A DNA stretch of 20,584 nt from Methanobacteriaceae archaeon UBA349 (GCA_002509745.1 DAWK01000063.1:1-20584), one strand, 5' to 3'. Positions 1-7,582 are shown, counted from the stretch's first letter. Translations and numbers: made by a program. Notes: generated from the letters alone by a model not told the origin.

Positions 1-434
1 CCAATGATGAAGTGGCCTATGAGATTTCCACTTATTTGGGACTGGAAGACGATGAGATAAAGCTTTTCCGTAGTAAAAAGATTCCTAAAAAAATTGCTAA
101 AAAAGTAAATGCTGAGAAGTTAGCTAAGAAAAAGGCTGAAGATCAGGTCCCAGATATATCTGAAGGAGGAGAATCTTCTCTCTTTTCAAGTATTTCACCA
201 CCAGCTAAAGCGGAATATTCCTCTAAAAAAGTTGATATTGATAAAATAAAGTCTGAAAAGAAGGTAGTTTCTAAAGATGAAAGCAAGGCTAAAAAACAAG
301 CCAAAAATGATTCAGAAAAAGATAAAAAATCTTCTAAATCCAAGGCTAAAAAGGTAAATAATAATGAAGAAGAAGAAGATAAAAATGCCAAAGAAGAGGA
401 TAAAGGAAAGCAAACTTCTCTTTTCAATTTTTAA
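1..434 (+). CDS. 3' end of an unidentified gene with a lysine-rich C-terminal tail (5' partial)
   Basis: The frame is open from the first bases of the window (reading begins at base 3, Asn-Asp-Glu-Val-Ala-Tyr), so the GTG at 12 is probably an internal valine and the gene starts outside. About 143 residues are visible. The first 30 or so look like the end of a folded domain (AYEISTYLGLEDDEIKLF). The remaining ~110 are low-complexity, rich in Lys, Glu, Ser and Asp, with runs such as KKVDIDKIKSEKK and NNNEEEEDK, and end in QTSLFNF. Such a charged tail is probably disordered; nucleic-acid or ribosome contact is conceivable but unproven. I do not recognise the parent protein. An oligo-T stretch follows the stop, and the next gene is convergent. 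Confidence 0.7.
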   Translation, partial: NDEVAYEISTYLGLEDDEIKLFRSKKIPKKIAKKVNAEKLAKKKAEDQVPDISEGGESSLFSSISPPAKAEYSSKKVDIDKIKSEKKVVSKDESKAKKQAKNDSEKDKKSSKSKAKKVNNNEEEEDKNAKEEDKGKQTSLFNF

Positions 435-436
435 TC

Positions 437-445
437 TTTTTTTTT
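437..445 (+). terminator. oligo-T transcription end
   Basis: A run of nine T begins three bases after the TAA stop of the lysine-rich gene. Archaeal RNA polymerase terminates at such U-tracts without needing a hairpin. The next gene on the other side is convergent, so an end of transcription is expected here. Confidence 0.5.
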
Positions 446-598
446 ATTTAAATAGATTTTAATTTTTTAAAAAAAATTCTAAAAAAATATTATAATTCCA
501 AGTGAATTATAAATATATTTTCAATCTATATTTATTTCTAAAAAAATTTAAAAAATAGAATAATTAGATTTATTGAAAAAATAAATAATTAATTTATA

Positions 599-2461
599 TT
601 AATTTCCAATAAGTCTTAAACCAGTTATGGCAGCAGCATTAATATCTAATGCTCTTAAATCATCTGTAGAGAATTTTCTTATATCATCGTGACCAGTTAG
701 CTGGGCTAACATCTTGGTTTCTTCAGTCATGGATTTAATATAATTAGCAACTCTCATAGCAGATAAATCTAAATCCATTCTTTCTCTCAGGATTGGGTCC
801 TGGGTAGCCACTCCTACGGGACATTTACCAGTGTAACACATACGACACGCACGACATCCCATGGCAATCATGGCTCCGGTTCCAATATAAGCTGCATCAG
901 CACCCATAGCCATTGCCTTGGCCACATCTGCACCGCTACGAATACCACCAGTAATAATGAGATCTACTTCGTCTTTTAAACCGATTTCTTTTAGGCCATT
1001 CACCGCCTGTACCAGTGAAGCCATGGTAGGAACACCAGTATGTTCTATAACTACTTCGGGAGCAGCACCAGTTCCTCCTTCCATTCCGTCCACGGATATT
1101 ATGTCTGCACCGGCCTCGGCCGCAATCTTAACATCTTCATCAACTCTACCGGGACCTAATTTAACAATTATAGGAACTCTCCAGTCTGTAACTTCTCTTA
1201 ATAGTTCAATGTGTTTAGCAAGGTCTCCTTCGCGAGTAGCATCTAAAAACCGGGCAGGGCTCAGAGCATCAGTTCCCAAGGGTATTCCTCTTATTTCAGC
1301 CACTTCTTGACTGACCTTTTCTGCTAAAAGATGCCCACCCATTCCAGGCTTAGCACCCTGTCCAATTTTAACTTCAATGGCATCTGAAACATTCAAATAG
1401 TCTGAAGAAACACCAAAACGTCCTGAAGAATATTGTACCACTAAATTTTCAGCCATTTCTCTTTCTTCTGGTAGCATTCCACCTTCACCGGTATTGGCAC
1501 AGGATCCAACCATGGAGCTACCCTTGGCCATGGCCAGTTTACTTTCTTTACTCAGAGCACCAAATGACATACCTGCAATTAAAACAGGAGTTTGTAAAGT
1601 TAATGGCTCTTCTGCATACCTGGTACCTAGTACGACCTGGGTGTTGCACGCTTCCCGATACTTGTCAACTGGAGCTATTGATGCCTGGGCAGGTAATATG
1701 ATGATATCATCAAAGTTAGGGAGTTTCCTTTCGGTACCAAATCCTCTCAAAACATACTTCCCTGCCTTGGAAGTGTATCGGATGTCTGCTATGGTTCTTG
1801 GATCCCATATGCTACCGGCACCGGTGGGAATTAAAACTGGACAGGAGGCCAGACAGGAATTACACATAATACATAGGTTTTTATTTATTTCCGGCTGTCC
1901 ATCAATTACTTTTATGGCATCAGTGGGACATACTATTTCACAAGTACCACAGAAAACACAAAGACCCTGGGTCGCTGCTGAAAGATCGGATGATGTTGAA
2001 TTTGAATTAAAAGAATTATTTGAGGTAGTGGGACTTAATTCAAAACCTTTTTGTATGCCCGTTGCAAATTCCTTAACATCAACTGCTTCCAAACACCCGC
2101 TTTCACACGCACTAACGCAGGCGGGAGTATCATTAGAATCATTAACGCACTGTTGATCGCATTTAAGCATACCACTTTCTGTGTAAGTTATTCCTCCAAT
2201 AGGACACATTAACATGCATATCTTACAACCAGCACATGATTCCTGATTTAGTTTAACTATACCATTTTCCCGACTAATTGAATCTTTAAAACATCCTCTT
2301 GCACAGGCAGGATCCACGCACTGTTGACAAACAATAGCTGAATAACCTTCACTCCTTTTATTTAAAAATAATGCGCTGGCACCATTTACCTTTTCGCACG
2401 CTTCTATACAATCTTTACACCCATCACATTTTTTAGGGTCAGTTAATAATATTTGTACCAT
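599..2461 (-). CDS. gltB2: Archaeal glutamate synthase FMN/Fe-S subunit with an N-terminal HycB-like ferredoxin domain
   Basis: Makes glutamate from 2-oxoglutarate and ammonia at an FMN site, using electrons from iron-sulfur clusters. Residues 1-130 form a polyferredoxin domain with Cys groups at 12/15/18/22, 45/48/53/57, 76/79/82/86 and 101/105/115/119/123, as in HycB-type four-cluster electron carriers. A Ser/Asn-rich linker (about 143-163) follows, then a two-cluster ferredoxin domain (C168, C171, C174, C178; C197, C200, C203, C207). From about 220 on comes the FMN-binding TIM barrel of glutamate synthase, with LIAGMSFGALS, GQGAKPGMGGHL and GGTGAAPE. The last cluster motif is C536/C539/C542/C547 followed by PVGVATQ. 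At 620 residues it is over 100 longer than the usual archaeal form, because of the extra N-terminal domain. ATG has a good site, AGAGGGATTTAA. It lies 11 bp behind gltB3, so the two form an operon. The glutaminase part and GltD are not nearby. Confidence 0.93.
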   Translation of the reverse strand: MVQILLTDPKKCDGCKDCIEACEKVNGASALFLNKRSEGYSAIVCQQCVDPACARGCFKDSISRENGIVKLNQESCAGCKICMLMCPIGGITYTESGMLKCDQQCVNDSNDTPACVSACESGCLEAVDVKEFATGIQKGFELSPTTSNNSFNSNSTSSDLSAATQGLCVFCGTCEIVCPTDAIKVIDGQPEINKNLCIMCNSCLASCPVLIPTGAGSIWDPRTIADIRYTSKAGKYVLRGFGTERKLPNFDDIIILPAQASIAPVDKYREACNTQVVLGTRYAEEPLTLQTPVLIAGMSFGALSKESKLAMAKGSSMVGSCANTGEGGMLPEEREMAENLVVQYSSGRFGVSSDYLNVSDAIEVKIGQGAKPGMGGHLLAEKVSQEVAEIRGIPLGTDALSPARFLDATREGDLAKHIELLREVTDWRVPIIVKLGPGRVDEDVKIAAEAGADIISVDGMEGGTGAAPEVVIEHTGVPTMASLVQAVNGLKEIGLKDEVDLIITGGIRSGADVAKAMAMGADAAYIGTGAMIAMGCRACRMCYTGKCPVGVATQDPILRERMDLDLSAMRVANYIKSMTEETKMLAQLTGHDDIRKFSTDDLRALDINAAAITGLRLIGN

Positions 2462-2472
2462 TTAAATCCCTC

Positions 2473-3141
2473 TTATCCATAGAACGGTCTTATTTCCTGG
2501 TGTTCTATTTTTTTGAAAGTCTCTATTGGTGCTTCAATACCATAATTTTGGAATATGTTTTGAAGCTTTTTTTTATCGGAATTTTCCAGTACGCTGACCT
2601 CAGCATTAGTTCCTGTCTGGAAATCGCCACCTACATAAATGGTTCCTCCGATCATCCAGTCCCCAGTATCTTCCCCAGCATCACCAGTTACTATGATTTC
2701 ACCACTAAGCATATAAAGCCCGGCTAATTTTCCTATGTTTCCGTCTATTACAATAGTGCCTCCTTTATTTAACTGGCCAATAGAATCTCCAGCATTACCC
2801 TTCACAACTATGGTTCCATTGTATGTACCAAATCCAACACCATCTTCGGCAGTACCATTGATAATAATTTCGCCACGGGTCATGTTATTGCCTACATAGC
2901 GTCCAGTTTTGCCTGAAATTTCTATTCTAGCACCATCATTCAATGCCCCAACAAAATCTCCGAATTCACCTTTTAATTTAAAATTAGATTCTTCTCGTAA
3001 ACCCACTACAATCGAATCTAGTTTTTGAGAATTTTCAATATAAAAAATCTTTTCATTTTCACTCAATCCTTTTTTAATCTTCTGATTAATCTTTCGAGTT
3101 GAAAGATCCGTTCCTGAGATAGTGATGTTTTTTGTCGTCAT
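2473..3141 (-). CDS. gltB3: Glutamate synthase GXGXG (domain 3) subunit
   Basis: 222 residues. The middle (about 60-175) is a right-handed beta-helix made of glycine-rich repeats of the type GxxxGxxxxGxIxIxG, for example GDFVGALNDGARIEISG, GRYVGNNMTRGEIIING and GKLAGLYMLSGEIIVTG. This is the C-terminal structural domain of glutamate synthase large subunits, present in archaea as its own gene; it shapes the enzyme and has no catalytic residues of its own. The N-terminal ~55 residues and the C-terminal tail (ending RPFYG) are specific to the archaeal subunit. ATG is preceded by GAGGATTATAAA, a clear ribosome site. It is the first gene of the gltB3-gltB2 operon and is divergent from a winged-helix regulator 206 bp away, which could control it. 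Confidence 0.9.
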   Translation of the reverse strand: MTTKNITISGTDLSTRKINQKIKKGLSENEKIFYIENSQKLDSIVVGLREESNFKLKGEFGDFVGALNDGARIEISGKTGRYVGNNMTRGEIIINGTAEDGVGFGTYNGTIVVKGNAGDSIGQLNKGGTIVIDGNIGKLAGLYMLSGEIIVTGDAGEDTGDWMIGGTIYVGGDFQTGTNAEVSVLENSDKKKLQNIFQNYGIEAPIETFKKIEHQEIRPFYG

Positions 3142-3347
3142 TTTATAATCCTCATTTAAAGATTAAATTTATTAAAAATATTTTCAGTGCGATTGGATTT
3201 AAAGGTACCTTATTTTAGATTTTCATAATAGACAAATCTATATTATAATGAGACAATAATTATTAGTAGAATAGGTGATTAATACTGATTTATTATAGAT
3301 TATTTAACCTCAGTAACTCCAATGAAAAATAGGGTGCAATTGATACT

Positions 3348-3896
3348 ATGAAAACATTAATAACTAATTTAAGGGGTCGCTGTTTATTTGATGTTTCTAT
3401 GAAAACCCAAATCGACGGTTTAATATGTATACAGTCGCAAGAGCATAAAGATCAGTGTTTAGACAAGTTTATTAAGGGTGGGACTTTGAGAATTGAAACT
3501 CAAGATCCTATCGAAGCTTGCCAAAAAATAACTGATGTGATTAGGGGTGCAAAAAAGCATGGGGAAGTTTTTGTGGCATATGATTCCAATTTTACGGGTT
3601 CTTTATTAAGTTTCATTGCGAATAAAGAAGCTGTTGACGCTATATTTATTTGTTTTCAGGATAAATCTTTTCGATTGCCTGTTTTAAAACTTGATTTGTC
3701 CAATACTCGATTAAAAATTTTAGAAGTCCTGGATGAGGAGAGTCTAACGGCTATTTCCATTGGTAAAAAAGTAGGTATTTCCCGAGCCATGGTTTACAAG
3801 CACTTAAGTGGCCTCATGGAAATGGGATTAATAAAGCAGTCGCAGATGTTTGAAAAATATTCCATAACAAAATCAGGTAAAATGGTCATTATTTGA
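3348..3896 (+). CDS. Winged-helix DNA-binding protein, candidate regulator of the divergent gltB operon
   Basis: 182 residues. The C-terminal ~65 (from about 117) form a winged helix: TRLKILEVLDEESLTAISI, then recognition-helix-like GISRAMVYKHLSGLMEMGLI, then a wing ending in YSITKSGKMVII, as in ArsR/MarR-like archaeal regulators. The N-terminal ~110 residues are an alpha/beta domain I cannot name (GEVFVAYDSNFTGSLLSFI, VDAIFICFQD); they contain several Cys (C13, C27, C37, C58, C102 by rough count) and may bind a ligand. Start ATG has AGGGTG 11 bp upstream. The gene is divergent from gltB3-gltB2 across a shared 206-bp gap, a common layout for a regulator and its target; that link is inference. 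A CARF-HTH (Csa3-like) identity was considered, but there is no CRISPR context. Confidence 0.75.
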   Translation: MKTLITNLRGRCLFDVSMKTQIDGLICIQSQEHKDQCLDKFIKGGTLRIETQDPIEACQKITDVIRGAKKHGEVFVAYDSNFTGSLLSFIANKEAVDAIFICFQDKSFRLPVLKLDLSNTRLKILEVLDEESLTAISIGKKVGISRAMVYKHLSGLMEMGLIKQSQMFEKYSITKSGKMVII

Positions 3897-3932
3897 TAAT
3901 TAAAAAATAATAATGTAAAATAAATAATAAAA

Positions 3933-3944
3933 TGTTAATTAACA
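3933..3944. repeat. 12-bp perfect palindrome between convergent genes
   Basis: TGTTAATTAACA is its own reverse complement. It lies between the ends of the winged-helix gene and the convergent 73-aa gene, so a role at the shared transcript ends is more likely than an operator. In such AT-rich DNA a chance match is quite possible. Confidence 0.35.
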
Positions 3945-3963
3945 AAATAACATATTAGGGGGT

Positions 3964-4185
3964 TCATTCTACAGGATATTCTACTCTAAGACGATAAGAA
4001 GCTTTTTCACTAAGTAAAACGGTACCCGGAACGAAAAAATCCTCAAATTTATCTACTTTTTTCTTTATGCATGGGTTTATATCCATTTTCTTAGAATATG
4101 ATGCACATTCGTCTTCTTCTAAAATTCCCTTTTTTACTAGTGTAATGTATCTCATTTTTAATGTTTCTTCAGTAATCAGGCCCAC
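3964..4185 (-). CDS. Small conserved-looking hypothetical protein (73 aa)
   Basis: I do not recognise this protein. It is soluble, charged and starts at GTG; the canonical site GGTGAT lies 3 nt before the start (4189-4194), as at other genes of this window, which is the main reason to accept it as real. Two cysteines (C27, C39) lie in a Lys/Asp-rich middle, and the C-terminus (VLLSEKASYRLRVEYP) looks like beta strands. There is no signal peptide or membrane segment. It is convergent with the winged-helix gene and divergent from the 136-aa gene at 4409, with a 13-bp palindrome between them. Confidence 0.6.
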   Translation of the reverse strand: MGLITEETLKMRYITLVKKGILEEDECASYSKKMDINPCIKKKVDKFEDFFVPGTVLLSEKASYRLRVEYPVE

Positions 4186-4283
4186 ATAATCACCATATTT
4201 TAATATATTCGAACTTCTATAAATACTATGTGCAGATATTCCTGTAAAACATATAATTATTTATATTATTAATTCCTTATGTA

Positions 4284-4296
4284 TGAACAATGTTCA
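4284..4296. promoter_or_regulatory. 13-bp inverted repeat, possible operator
   Basis: TGAACAATGTTCA has 5-bp arms around a 3-bp centre. It sits in the 223-bp gap between the divergent genes that start at 4185 (minus) and 4409 (plus), about 100 bp from either start. Size and symmetry fit a dimeric repressor site. No second copy was found in the window, and no partner protein is known. Confidence 0.3.
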
Positions 4297-4408
4297 ATCG
4301 AAATTCAGAAAAAATTTTTATTATTTAAGCTCCAATAACCCATATTATGTGGTATTGTTTCATTAAATTAGAGTTTTATTGTAATTTAAAAGCTTTAAAG
4401 GGATAAAT

Positions 4409-4819
4409 ATGAAAAAAATCAATTATTTAAACTCTAAATCTTTCAAACTACAGAATAATATAATAAAATCAGTTTCAGTTTACCTGCAACGTGAAGGATA
4501 TAGAGTAACTGCCAAACATATCAATCATCCTAATGGATGTCCTAAAAATTTAAATGGGTTTGTCCCGGACATACATGCTATAAAAAACTTTGAAAATATT
4601 ATTGTTGAAGTCCAGACATCTAAAAAAATGATTTTTCAAAATGAATTGAAAATGAAGAGGTTTAGTTATAGTGGTAATAGATTCTGGCTGGTCGTGCCAC
4701 CAGAATGCTATGAAATAGCTCAAATGAGAAAAAAAGCATTTAATATTCCTGTGGAAATATATTGTAACGATATGAACCAGAATTTTTCCATAGAATCTGA
4801 CAGAATCAATTCAAAATAG
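4409..4819 (+). CDS. Hypothetical protein with a PD-(D/E)xK nuclease-like core
   Basis: 136 residues, soluble. The fold hints at the restriction-endonuclease-like superfamily: an N-terminal helix with QREGY (28-31), then GFVPDIHAI with Asp54, a hairpin, and IIVEVQTSKK with Glu67 and Lys72. The usual ExK is replaced by E-V-Q, which also occurs in some families of the superfamily. The later strand RFWLVVPPECYEIAQM resembles the strand-helix that follows the active site in such proteins. ATG has AAAGGGATAA just upstream. The gene stands alone, with no methylase or other restriction partner beside it. Activity and substrate are unknown; the nuclease call rests on the motif pattern alone. Confidence 0.6.
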   Translation: MKKINYLNSKSFKLQNNIIKSVSVYLQREGYRVTAKHINHPNGCPKNLNGFVPDIHAIKNFENIIVEVQTSKKMIFQNELKMKRFSYSGNRFWLVVPPECYEIAQMRKKAFNIPVEIYCNDMNQNFSIESDRINSK

Positions 4820-4846
4820 TATTTTAAACAAAAATAAATTTATTCC

Positions 4847-4853
4847 TTTTTTT
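4847..4853 (+). terminator. oligo-T stretch after the 136-aa gene
   Basis: Seven T followed by further T-runs up to about 4870, starting 28 bp after the stop at 4819. A U-tract end for the plus-strand gene is plausible; the next gene is convergent. Confidence 0.35.
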
Positions 4854-4923
4854 CATTTCACATTTTTTTATCTATTATTTTTAATTTAATTTATCATTCA
4901 ATATTCAATTTCATAAAAAATAA

Positions 4924-5607
4924 TTATTCCTCAGCAACAAAACGGGCTGACTTCAAGATATTTTCCCTTACCTGGGGGACCACACCTTCCAAATACGTCA
5001 AAAAATCGTGGGCCAATTCATTTAATTCATTTTCTGAACAATTTTGTTGGTCTAACCAGTAACAAATCCATTCTTGAGGGATGTTTAGTAAAGGATAAAT
5101 TATTTTGACCCGGTGTAGATTATGGAGTGAACTTTCTAATTCTACTTTTTTTCCATTAAATATCTGGTCAAGTACATTTTCCACTTCTTGATCCAGGGTG
5201 AGGGGTAGGGCCACTACATTAAAATCTTCTGTTATGTTCTCCAGTTTTTTTAAATCAAATTCCCTTTCAATTATTTCAATTCCATATTTTCTACTATATG
5301 GTTCTAAAATTGCAGAAAGGGCCATATCGCAGGGATTATTTGATTTGTTAATCATGACTTTTTCTCTAGGTTTTAAAGAGTCTCCCAGAACTTTAGAAGA
5401 TCTGGAACATATTTTCTGGAAAATATTGGATCTTATAACTCTTAATTCAGGATAATTTTTTATAAATAATTCTTCTCTGGTTCGTGAAAATTTTGAAAAT
5501 CTCAAATTATTTATAAGAATTTCGGGTGGCATTACACTTACAAAACGGGTATCTACACCAATTTTTTTTAAGAAACTCAAAATTTCCTTTTTTTCAGTGG
5601 CATTCAT
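4924..5607 (-). CDS. Degenerate PP-loop ATPase-like protein (Ncs6/TtcA-related fold, loop motif lost)
   Basis: 227 residues. The order of elements follows the PP-loop tRNA-thiolation family (Ncs6/TtuA/TtcA): PREKVMINKSNNPCDMALSA (80-99) sits where those enzymes have GDKVLVAVSGGKDS; LTLDQEVENVLDQIFNG (136-152) matches the GHNLDDxAExVLxNLLRG segment; HRVKIIYPLLNIPQEWICYW (165-184) matches the RPLxxIPEKEIxxY segment. The nucleotide-binding SGGxDS is replaced by SNNPCD, and the GHNxDD His is absent, so ATP-dependent adenylation is doubtful. The ~65-residue N-terminus has no CxxC zinc fingers. The family assignment is mine, from motif order, and not certain. ATG was chosen as the longest frame; no strong ribosome site is visible. 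The gene is convergent with the 136-aa gene. Confidence 0.6.
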   Translation of the reverse strand: MNATEKKEILSFLKKIGVDTRFVSVMPPEILINNLRFSKFSRTREELFIKNYPELRVIRSNIFQKICSRSSKVLGDSLKPREKVMINKSNNPCDMALSAILEPYSRKYGIEIIEREFDLKKLENITEDFNVVALPLTLDQEVENVLDQIFNGKKVELESSLHNLHRVKIIYPLLNIPQEWICYWLDQQNCSENELNELAHDFLTYLEGVVPQVRENILKSARFVAEE

Positions 5608-5722
5608 GGTGTTCGCTCTATCTCTTGGTATCCTGTTATATCTTTTATAATTTATTTTAAGTAATTTAGATTATTAATTTATGTAACTATGATAAAGCAA
5701 AATATTTTCTATTTTGAATTAT

Positions 5723-5740
5723 TAATAATAATAATAATAA
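5723..5740. repeat. (TAA)6 microsatellite
   Basis: Six tandem TAA units in the 205-bp gap upstream of the FwdC-like gene, about 73 bp before its start. Short tandem repeats can vary in copy number; here it may just reflect AT-rich intergenic DNA. Confidence 0.7.
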
Positions 5741-5812
5741 TATATAACAATAAATAATTTAAAATTTATTTCCTCAATTTAAATCCATACCAATTAAAGA
5801 TGGGGGATAATA

Positions 5813-6751
5813 ATGCTCAATATTTTTGGCCGAAAAAAGGATTCAGATGAAAATATCTATGAAAATGTACTGGAAATAGAATTAAAAGAACCAGTGGACT
5901 GCCTTTGTGATTTCACCTATAATTTCTACTGGCAGCATCAGGGAGAAAAGATGAATCCTGATGAAAATGTTCCTGGAAATGACCATACCTTTCGTGAAGT
6001 TGTAGAACACCTTAAAAAAGGCCATAATATTAAAATCATGGGGGATGTGGGCCATAGATTTTGTTCCAGCATGGGGGTGAACCTCCAGTACTTTGGAGGG
6101 GATGGTAAGGATATTGAAGTGGGAAATGTTATTATAGATGGGAATGTTGATTCTAGAATGGGAATTAGCATGGCCCGAGGCAGTATTTATGTCAAAGGAA
6201 AAATAAAAGAGCCGATTGGTAATTTAATTGAACTAAAATCTGACTTAAAAGATTATAGAAAATTTAAGTCAATAACTGACATGGTAACCAATGGATTGAA
6301 TGGTGAAAAACTAATTGGTGGGGAATTATCCAGAAAACGGCTTAGTATTGATGATGGAATAATTCGAGATACTGTTGGGGCCCGCTTAAATATTGATGCT
6401 GAGATTATTCACTATGGTAATGTTGATCTTTCCACCGGAATTCTCATGAGAAAAGGAGTGGTCAAAGTTAATGGAAATGCTGGAAAAAACACAGGGGCTC
6501 TTTTAAATGGTGGAACTGTGGTTATTAATGGAAAAAGTGACGATTTTTCAGCCATTGAAATGAAAAAAGGAACTCTGGTAATAAATGGAAATGCTGGAAA
6601 ATTCATGGGTGCCCAAAAGAAAAATGGAGTTATTCTGGCCAAGAAAGGAAATCCTATTCCTCCCACGGAGCAAAAAAATCTGGAAGAATCAGATAAACAG
6701 CTTTTAATTTCTCTGGGTGTTAATCCTTCCGGGTTTCTTAAATTTGAGTAA
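5813..6751 (+). CDS. FwdC-like GXGXG beta-helix protein
   Basis: 312 residues. Two blocks of GXGXG beta-helix repeats are visible: about 75-140 ([35 protein letters not shown]) and 190-280 ([47 protein letters not shown]), joined by a helical insert (about 140-170). This is the fold of formylmethanofuran dehydrogenase subunit C and glutamate synthase domain 3. In Methanobacteriales stand-alone members are often labelled FwdC homologue or, wrongly, tributyrin esterase. No Fwd catalytic subunit is adjacent, so it is not the FwdC of an fwd operon. The N-terminal ~70 residues ([13 protein letters not shown]) match no domain I know. Start ATG follows GGGGGATAATA. Its role is unknown; a scaffold for a metal- or flavin-enzyme is a guess. 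Confidence 0.8.
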   Translation: MLNIFGRKKDSDENIYENVLEIELKEPVDCLCDFTYNFYWQHQGEKMNPDENVPGNDHTFREVVEHLKKGHNIKIMGDVGHRFCSSMGVNLQYFGGDGKDIEVGNVIIDGNVDSRMGISMARGSIYVKGKIKEPIGNLIELKSDLKDYRKFKSITDMVTNGLNGEKLIGGELSRKRLSIDDGIIRDTVGARLNIDAEIIHYGNVDLSTGILMRKGVVKVNGNAGKNTGALLNGGTVVINGKSDDFSAIEMKKGTLVINGNAGKFMGAQKKNGVILAKKGNPIPPTEQKNLEESDKQLLISLGVNPSGFLKFE

Positions 6752-6825
6752 AACTGGTTTGAATTGTTTTATCTAGAACAATTTAATTCTTTTTAGAAAT
6801 TATTTATATTCATTTTTTTTCTCAG

Positions 6826-7492
6826 GTGGTAATTCTTGAATTTATAAAAAAACTTTTTATAGTTGAGATTGCTCTTATTAATAATATGATTAGTATTGTG
6901 GAATATTTGAGTGATTTGGCTATACATCTCATACAAGCCCTTGGTTACTGGGGTGTTTTTATTGGAATGACACTGAAAGTGCATGTATTCCTCTTCCTAG
7001 TGAAATAATAATGCCATTTGCAGGATATGTGGCCTGGAATGGCGAGATGACCTTATTGGAATTACTTTAGCTGGCGCATTTGGAAACCTGGTAGGTTCCT
7101 GGATTGCTTATTTCATTGGCCTAAAAGAAGGAAGGCCTTTACTGGAAAAATATGGAAAATATATTCTCATTAGCCATCATAAATTGGAATTGGCCGATAA
7201 GTGGTTTGAGAAATATGGTCATGAGGCAGTCTTAATTGGAAGATTACTACCTATCGTGAGGACTTTCATATCTTTACCTGCAGGTATTGCTGGAATGGAC
7301 TTTAAAAAATTTACTATCTATACTTTTGTTGGTTGTCTACCATGGTGCTTTGCCCTGGCATATATTGGATACAGATTAGGCCCTAATTGGGATACTATTA
7401 GGGATATTTTCCATATGCTGGACTATGTGGTGGCTGCTGCGCTGGTGATTGTTTTCATTTATATTGTCTATAAATTGAGAAAAGAAGAATAG
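6826..7492 (+). pseudogene. DedA-family membrane protein broken by two single-base deletions
   Basis: Three stretches in successive frames make one DedA/SNARE-associated protein of about 200-220 residues. Frame 1 (6826-6972) gives LIQALGYWGVFIGMT. After a lost base near 6973-6975 it continues ESACIPLPSEIIMPFAGYV. After a second lost base at 7058-7059 (GG where GGG is expected) it reads through GNLVGSWIAYFIG, the DedA hallmark GRLLPIVRTFISLPAGIAGM, and a final membrane helix to the stop at 7490-7492. Nothing else in the gene is damaged. The start is GTG 6826 or ATG 6886. The family are membrane proteins linked to lipid flipping and proton-motive-force homeostasis. Either the gene died recently or the assembly has two indel errors; the near-perfect coding state favours error or very recent loss. 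Confidence 0.85.
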
Positions 7493-7582
7493 ATTTAATT
7501 TAATGTATCCTATTGTGGAATTAACCTCTTAAACTAATAAATATTATTTTTTTATATATTCTTATCTTTTAATAACAAAAGG

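Noticed and set aside
918..1310. Plus-strand ORF of 130 aa inside gltB2
   Set aside because: It is the reverse-strand shadow of a gene whose protein has clear glutamate synthase motifs; its own translation is low-complexity without a recognisable domain.
1494..2156. Plus-strand ORF of 220 aa inside gltB2
   Set aside because: Antisense to the ferredoxin domains and linker of gltB2; no ribosome site or domain, and the minus-strand frame is certain.
3348..3896. Csa3-like CRISPR regulator
   Set aside because: Sensor-HTH layout is similar, but no cas genes or CRISPR repeats exist in the window.
5698..5760. CRISPR-like or origin-like repeat
   Set aside because: Only a (TAA)6 microsatellite in AT-rich spacer; no spaced repeats, ORB-like boxes or cdc6 gene nearby.
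6793..6984. Minus-strand 63-aa ORF opposite the DedA gene start
   Set aside because: AT-driven open frame rich in Asn and Lys, antisense to recognisable DedA coding sequence.
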